Below the pieces are notes generated by a model. That model searched no databases and was not told the origin of the DNA. It saw only the letters and a program-made list of their open reading frames with translations. A DNA stretch of 64,000 nt from Dermatemys mawii. Taxonomy: Eukaryota; Chordata; Testudines; Dermatemydidae. The position numbers and the translations under genes were made by a program. Positions 59,836-64,000 of the stretch are shown here, piece by piece. The stretch spans positions 34,695,806 through 34,759,805 of the forward strand of contig ML677343.1 of assembly GCA_007922305.1 (NCBI GenBank). Reading direction: 5' to 3'. The stretch's first letter is position 1. Every line of letters begins with the position of its first letter.

Positions 59836-61440
59836 TCCACTTTGGAGGGAGGCCACTCCATCTCCTTGAATTTATCTAGTTTTCTTTTGAACCCAGTTAT
59901 ACTTCTGGCCTTCAGAACATCCCCTGCCAATGAGCTGCACAAGTTCACTGAGTGTTGTGGGAAAAAATACTTTTCTTTTGTATGTTTTAAACCTACTGTC
60001 TATTAATTTTGTTGGGTGACCCCTAGTTCTTATGTTATCTGAATGAGTAACATTTTCTTATTCACCTTCTCCACACCACTCAATATTTTATATCATATTC
60101 CGTCTTAGACATCTCTTTTCCACGCTGAAAAAACCCAGATTTTTTAATCTCACCTCTTACAGAAGCTGTTCCGTATCCCTAACAGTTTTGTTGCTCTTCT
60201 CTGAACCTTTACCAATTCTATATATCTTTTTTTTGGGAGGGGGAGGAGGAACCAACTCTGCATGCAATATTCAAGATGGTTATATATATAATGAATTTGT
60301 ATAGAGGCAATTGTCTGTCTTATTTATGCCTTTCCTAATGGTTCATAACATTATTAGCCTTTTTGACTGCCACTGCACATTGAGCGGATGTTTTCAGAAA
60401 ACTATCCACAACGATGCCAAAATCCCTTTCTTGAGTGGCAACAACTAATTTAGATCCCATCATTTTGAAAGTATAGTTGGGATTTAAGTTTTCCAATGTG
60501 CATTACTTTGCATTTATCAACATTGAATTTCATCTGCCATTTTATTGCCCAGTCACCCAGTTTAATGAGATCCCTTTGTAATGCTTCCCAGTCTGCCTTG
60601 GACTTAACTATCTTGAGTAATTTTTTATTGTCTGCAAATTTTGCTCCTCACTGTTTATCTCCTTTTCCAGATCACAGAATATCAGAGTTGAAAGGGACCT
60701 CGGGAGGTCATCTAGTCCAACCCAAACATGAATAAGTTGAACAGCACTGGGACCTGTACATACCCTTAGGGACACCCCTATTTACCACTTTCCATTCTGA
60801 AAAGTGACCATTTATTGCTATCCTTTGTTTCCTATCTTTTAACCAGTTACTGACCCATGAGAGGACCTTCCTTCCTTTTCCCAGGACTACTTACTTTGCT
60901 TCAGAGCCTTTGGTGAAGGACCTTGTCAAGGGTTTTATGAAAGTCTAAGTACACTATATTCATTGAATCACCCTTGTCCACATATTTGTTGACACCCCTC
61001 CCCAAAGAATTTGAATAGATTGAGGAGGCATGATATTTCCATTTACAAAAGCCAAGTTGACTCTTCCCCCCAAAAATTATGTTCATCTCTGTGTCTGACA
61101 ATTCTGTTATTTACTATAATGTCAACCAATTTGTCTGGTACTGAATGTAGGCTTACCAGCTTGTAAGTGCCAGGATCATCTCAAGAGCCTTTTTAAAAAT
61201 TGGCCACCACATTAGGTATCCTCAAGTCATCTAATGAAGAAGCTGATTTAAAGGATAGGTTACATCCCACAGTTAGTAGTTCTGCAGTTTCATATTTAAG
61301 TTCCTTCAGAACTCTTGGGTGAATACCATCTGGTCCTGGTGACTTATTACTGCAGCTTGCATAAATTTCACTTTTGGGTATGTGCCTTTTCAATTTCCAT
61401 TTAACTAGCTTCCTAATTTTTGTGTAGTTCCCCTTTCTGA
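59836..61440 (-). mobile_element. CR1 LINE, antisense, 5' truncated
   Basis: On the plus strand it reads as the complement of CR1: 'atctccttgaatttatctag', 'cttttgaacccagttatact', 'gggtgacccctagttcttat', 'ctgaaaactatccacaacg'. Minus-strand frames give RT blocks: 61193-61393 with 'NKSPGPDGIHPRVLKELKYE' and 'CNLSFKSASSLDDLRIPNV', and 60901-61101 with 'VDKGDSMNIVYLDFHKTLDK' (the first catalytic Asp region is kept in 'YLDF..TLD'). The endonuclease is absent. The extreme 3' tail is also missing or replaced before 59836. It is inactive. Confidence 0.85.
60674..60727 (-). mobile_element. Short CR1 3' tail nested in another CR1
   Basis: 'cagaatatcagagttgaaag', 'ggacctcgggaggtcatcta' and 'gtccaaccc' is the complement of the CR1 tail found at 40080-40130. 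It sits inside the larger antisense CR1, between 'ccttttccagatca' and 'aacatgaataag', where the surrounding family reads 'cagatcgtttatgaatatg' (compare 44310). So it is a separate very short insertion. Confidence 0.8.
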
Positions 61441-61790
61441 ATTGGTGATAGGATAATCAAAATATGTAAATTTGGTCCAATTGTTCTGAAAGGCAGTGTG
61501 ACTGAATGGATGAGACTTGGATTTGTCATAAAGCACAGAAATATAAATGGCAGTCAGTAGAGATAAGACTAGAATATATGATCTTCTTACTTCCAGCTCA
61601 GTATTCCTTCCCCTAGACTACAGGGTATTTTCATGAGGAGCACACATGTTCTTGCAGAATGTTTCTTGATGTGTTAGTGCAGTAGAATAGGCAGCTGGAC
61701 AAGATGAGCTGTGTAAGTGAATTTAATTTCCATTAAAAATGTTGAGATTGGGGGAGGGGGAAATTGTCCCAAATCAGGATGAAAAGCCAC
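61441..61790. other. No gene recognised
   Basis: Nothing recognised. Confidence 0.4.
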
Positions 61791-61824
61791 AGCCTCAAAT
61801 TTTTTGCAGAAGTTAAATTCTCAA

Positions 61825-61892
61825 TATTTCATTTCAGAAACACCAAAACTTCCCTACAATGGGAATGTTTTGGTGTTTCTAAAATGAAATAT
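61825..61892. repeat. 26-bp near-perfect hairpin
   Basis: Arms 61825-61850 and 61867-61892 are complementary at 25 of 26 positions ('atttcatttcagaaacacca' against 'tggtgtttctaaaatgaaat'). The inner 'ttccc' and 'gggaa' also pair, leaving a 6-nt loop. The flanks up to about 62175 are rich in 'gaaatt', 'aaattt' and 'tttcat' words and look like an old palindromic AT-rich repeat. Confidence 0.75.
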
Positions 61893-64000
61893 GTTCCTTG
61901 ACTACTTGTCTACTAAAAGCCAGGGAGCTTGAGCTGCTGAAGAGCCTGGAAGCCCAGGAAGCCCCACTCCTCAGCAGCCTACCAGGAACTAGGGAGAAAG
62001 GTGGGTAAATTGACAGGAAACTATACAGGTTTCCACATGAAGCCTCCCTAGTGTCCTTCAAAATGTTTGTTGAAATTGACACATTTCTGTGGAACATTTT
62101 TCTTTTGATGAATTGGCATTCTCTGATGAAAAAATATTAGACTGGAAAATTTCCAAACAATTTTACAGCTGGATTCCATTCTAAAGTAGAGTGATCCACA
62201 AAACTGTGTATACTTGAGAACTCTGCTAATAATTAAGAGGCTTAGAACAAAGGATAATAATAAAAGACCATTGACATTGACAGAATGGTTTCATAATAAT
62301 AAAGAGGAGTCCAGTAAATGGTGGTCATCTTCTCTTTGGACCTATGAAGTTCCAAATGCATCAGTATAGCTCCTAATCATCTTGATTTGTAAATAACTAT
62401 GGATAATAGGCAGTTATCTAAGCCACATGATGCTATGTAACTGAAGTATTATTAGGCTTGACTTTCTCTTTAAATAATGATGATTATAATAATGTACTTC
62501 AGTATACAGCACAACCTACTTCAGTAAAATGCTGGTCTACCATGATCCCTTCCTGTTGAATAAAGGTCAGGTACAGACTCCAATTAGCAGCACTGCTCTG
62601 ACTAATTGCTAATGGTAAAACTTAATTTACATTACTTGTTGGAGTAGGACATTTCTGTGACCTACAAAATCCCACTTAGCAGCAGTCTGGAAAGGACATT
62701 GACATTATAGAGGTAACACATTGGTCTCCAGGGCTGAGAATCTTCTGCGTTCTTCTTACAACATGCCTTGCTGGTCGCTCTTAGCATATGTACACTCTTT
62801 CTTTAAATCTGTAGCTGGAAACATGACAGGAGAGGTTGGGGATGGCCTAGGCAGAAGGTTTAGTCAAGTGGGTGAAGGAGCTTTAGGGATATTATTATTT
62901 TTCTTATTCTAATAAAGTTATTTGATAGAAAAATACAACTCTTTCTGTGATTCTTTACCATTGCCATATTGACGGTCAGTGCGTTTGCAATAGACAGTCT
63001 TGTGGAGGCAGCCCACCATCCTTGCCCACTTGCTATCTTACCCCTAGAAAGAAAAGGGGCTCTAATGATAAATAATGGAATAGGAAAACAATGACAGAAA
63101 AAGTGTTAAGCAGAATCTCTTCTGGTAGAAGAAGAAATCTTCTTCAAGTCTCTGATTTCCCTTCACTATTCCAGCCTATTCCAGTTCCCCAGAATGCTAT
63201 AGGGAGAGTTGCAACCAAGCAGAACATTTCATTAGATAAATGCAAGTGAACAGAAAAAATACAAATGTAGCAAAAATCAAGATTTTCAAAACAGAATAAT
63301 GTTTACTAATGGAAAAAATGCAAGGGTCTTGTAGTGACGGAACTGTTCTTATTTTTATAAGGACACTGTGGGTGTTAGGTGACATGATATGCTTATGGAA
63401 TAGTAGGTCACACAATAGCCATACATTCCCTTTGCTTTCTGTTTCCCTTCTACAGTCATTATTTTTATGGTTCACCATGTTGACACTGTGAAGAAATGAG
63501 AAAATGTTGAGCATGTTCCTCTTAAAGGCCTGGTACGTGAAAAAATGACCCAATGTTGAGGATCAATGTGTTTGTGGTGATAGTACAAAATCAGAGGTAC
63601 ACGGCAATAGCTACAATAGATTGAATACATCTACTACCAGTCTCTATTTATATTTATAGCCCTAGTCTCTGAACATTCTTTCCCACTTAAGTTGTACTAT
63701 TGATCTCAATCTTTAACCTTGTGGATTTCACACTGGCAGTAATGTCACCTAAAACACACAGTGCCTGATGTGGCAACAGTGAAGTCAATGGGAGCTTTAT
63801 CATTGCCTACAGTAGGAGCTGATCAAGCCCACAAACAGCTGCAGATTTACACATGGCAGTAATATTCTGAAGAATGCAAACTTGTTATAGTTTAAATACA
63901 TTACACTGTGGTCAAAAAACCAGTGTCTGACTTTATCGTTTTTTTTAATAGGTGCCCCCATCCAACAATCAGAGACATTCTACGTTTATCATTAAGGTTT
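61893..64000. other. No gene recognised; one old repeat relic
   Basis: No coding exon seen. The best frame, 118 codons at 63197-63553 (-), has no domain I recognise. At 63755-63835 'gaagtcaatgggagctttat' with 'gtaggagctgatcaagccc' is another copy of the old amniote repeat noted at 48425. Confidence 0.4.

Overview
This window looks like intergenic or intronic DNA from a reptile genome, most probably a turtle. I see no intact host protein-coding gene, no rRNA or tRNA gene and no CRISPR array. The organism call rests on the repeats. There are CR1 LINEs with the turtle-type 3' end ('gggtcagacc', 'cagtatcctgtct', 'gccaatgccaggtgcccc') and CR1 tails ending in 'attctatgattctatg'. There are many short hAT-like non-autonomous elements, a DIRS-type retroelement, and old MIR and L3-like relics. 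Almost every open reading frame in the window is short and spurious. The longer meaningful ones are fragments of transposon proteins.

Layout. 1-9.4 kb: mostly unique sequence with a hAT-like element (about 3070-3363), an unnamed AT-rich dispersed repeat (3655-4576) overlapped by a perfect 62-bp inverted repeat, and old MIR/L3-like pieces. 9.4-18.9 kb: a diverged LTR carrying a MITE, a second copy of the AT-rich repeat, a MITE with an internal tandem duplication, a CR1 tail split by a MITE, a MIR, and an antisense CR1. 18.9-31.4 kb: mostly unique, with a degenerate minisatellite (22.2-22.8 kb), a small MITE and an internally deleted CR1. 31.45-32.81 kb: a GC-rich 1.36-kb hAT-like element. 32.8-39.4 kb: no repeats recognised. 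It includes two stretches that could be conserved regulatory DNA, a low-confidence suggestion. 39.4-41.9 kb: degenerate tetranucleotide DNA, a CR1 tail, a head-to-head repeat palindrome and a MITE. 43.27-47.43 kb: a long antisense CR1 with recognisable endonuclease and reverse transcriptase, broken by a solo LTR and a MITE. 52.16-59.08 kb: a degenerate DIRS element on the plus strand (gag-like, RT/RNase H and tyrosine-recombinase remnants, inverted terminal sequences), interrupted by a CR1 and a hAT element. 59.84-61.4 kb: another antisense CR1.

The main interest is evolutionary. Several insertions can be ordered in time from target-site duplications or by restoring the interrupted host repeat. 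A few structures (the perfect 62-bp inverted repeat, a 22-bp perfect hairpin in the DIRS gag region, and a snap-back hAT) suggest local inversion or template-switch events. I did not find a convincing new biological system. Family names come from recognising consensus features from memory, not from a database search.
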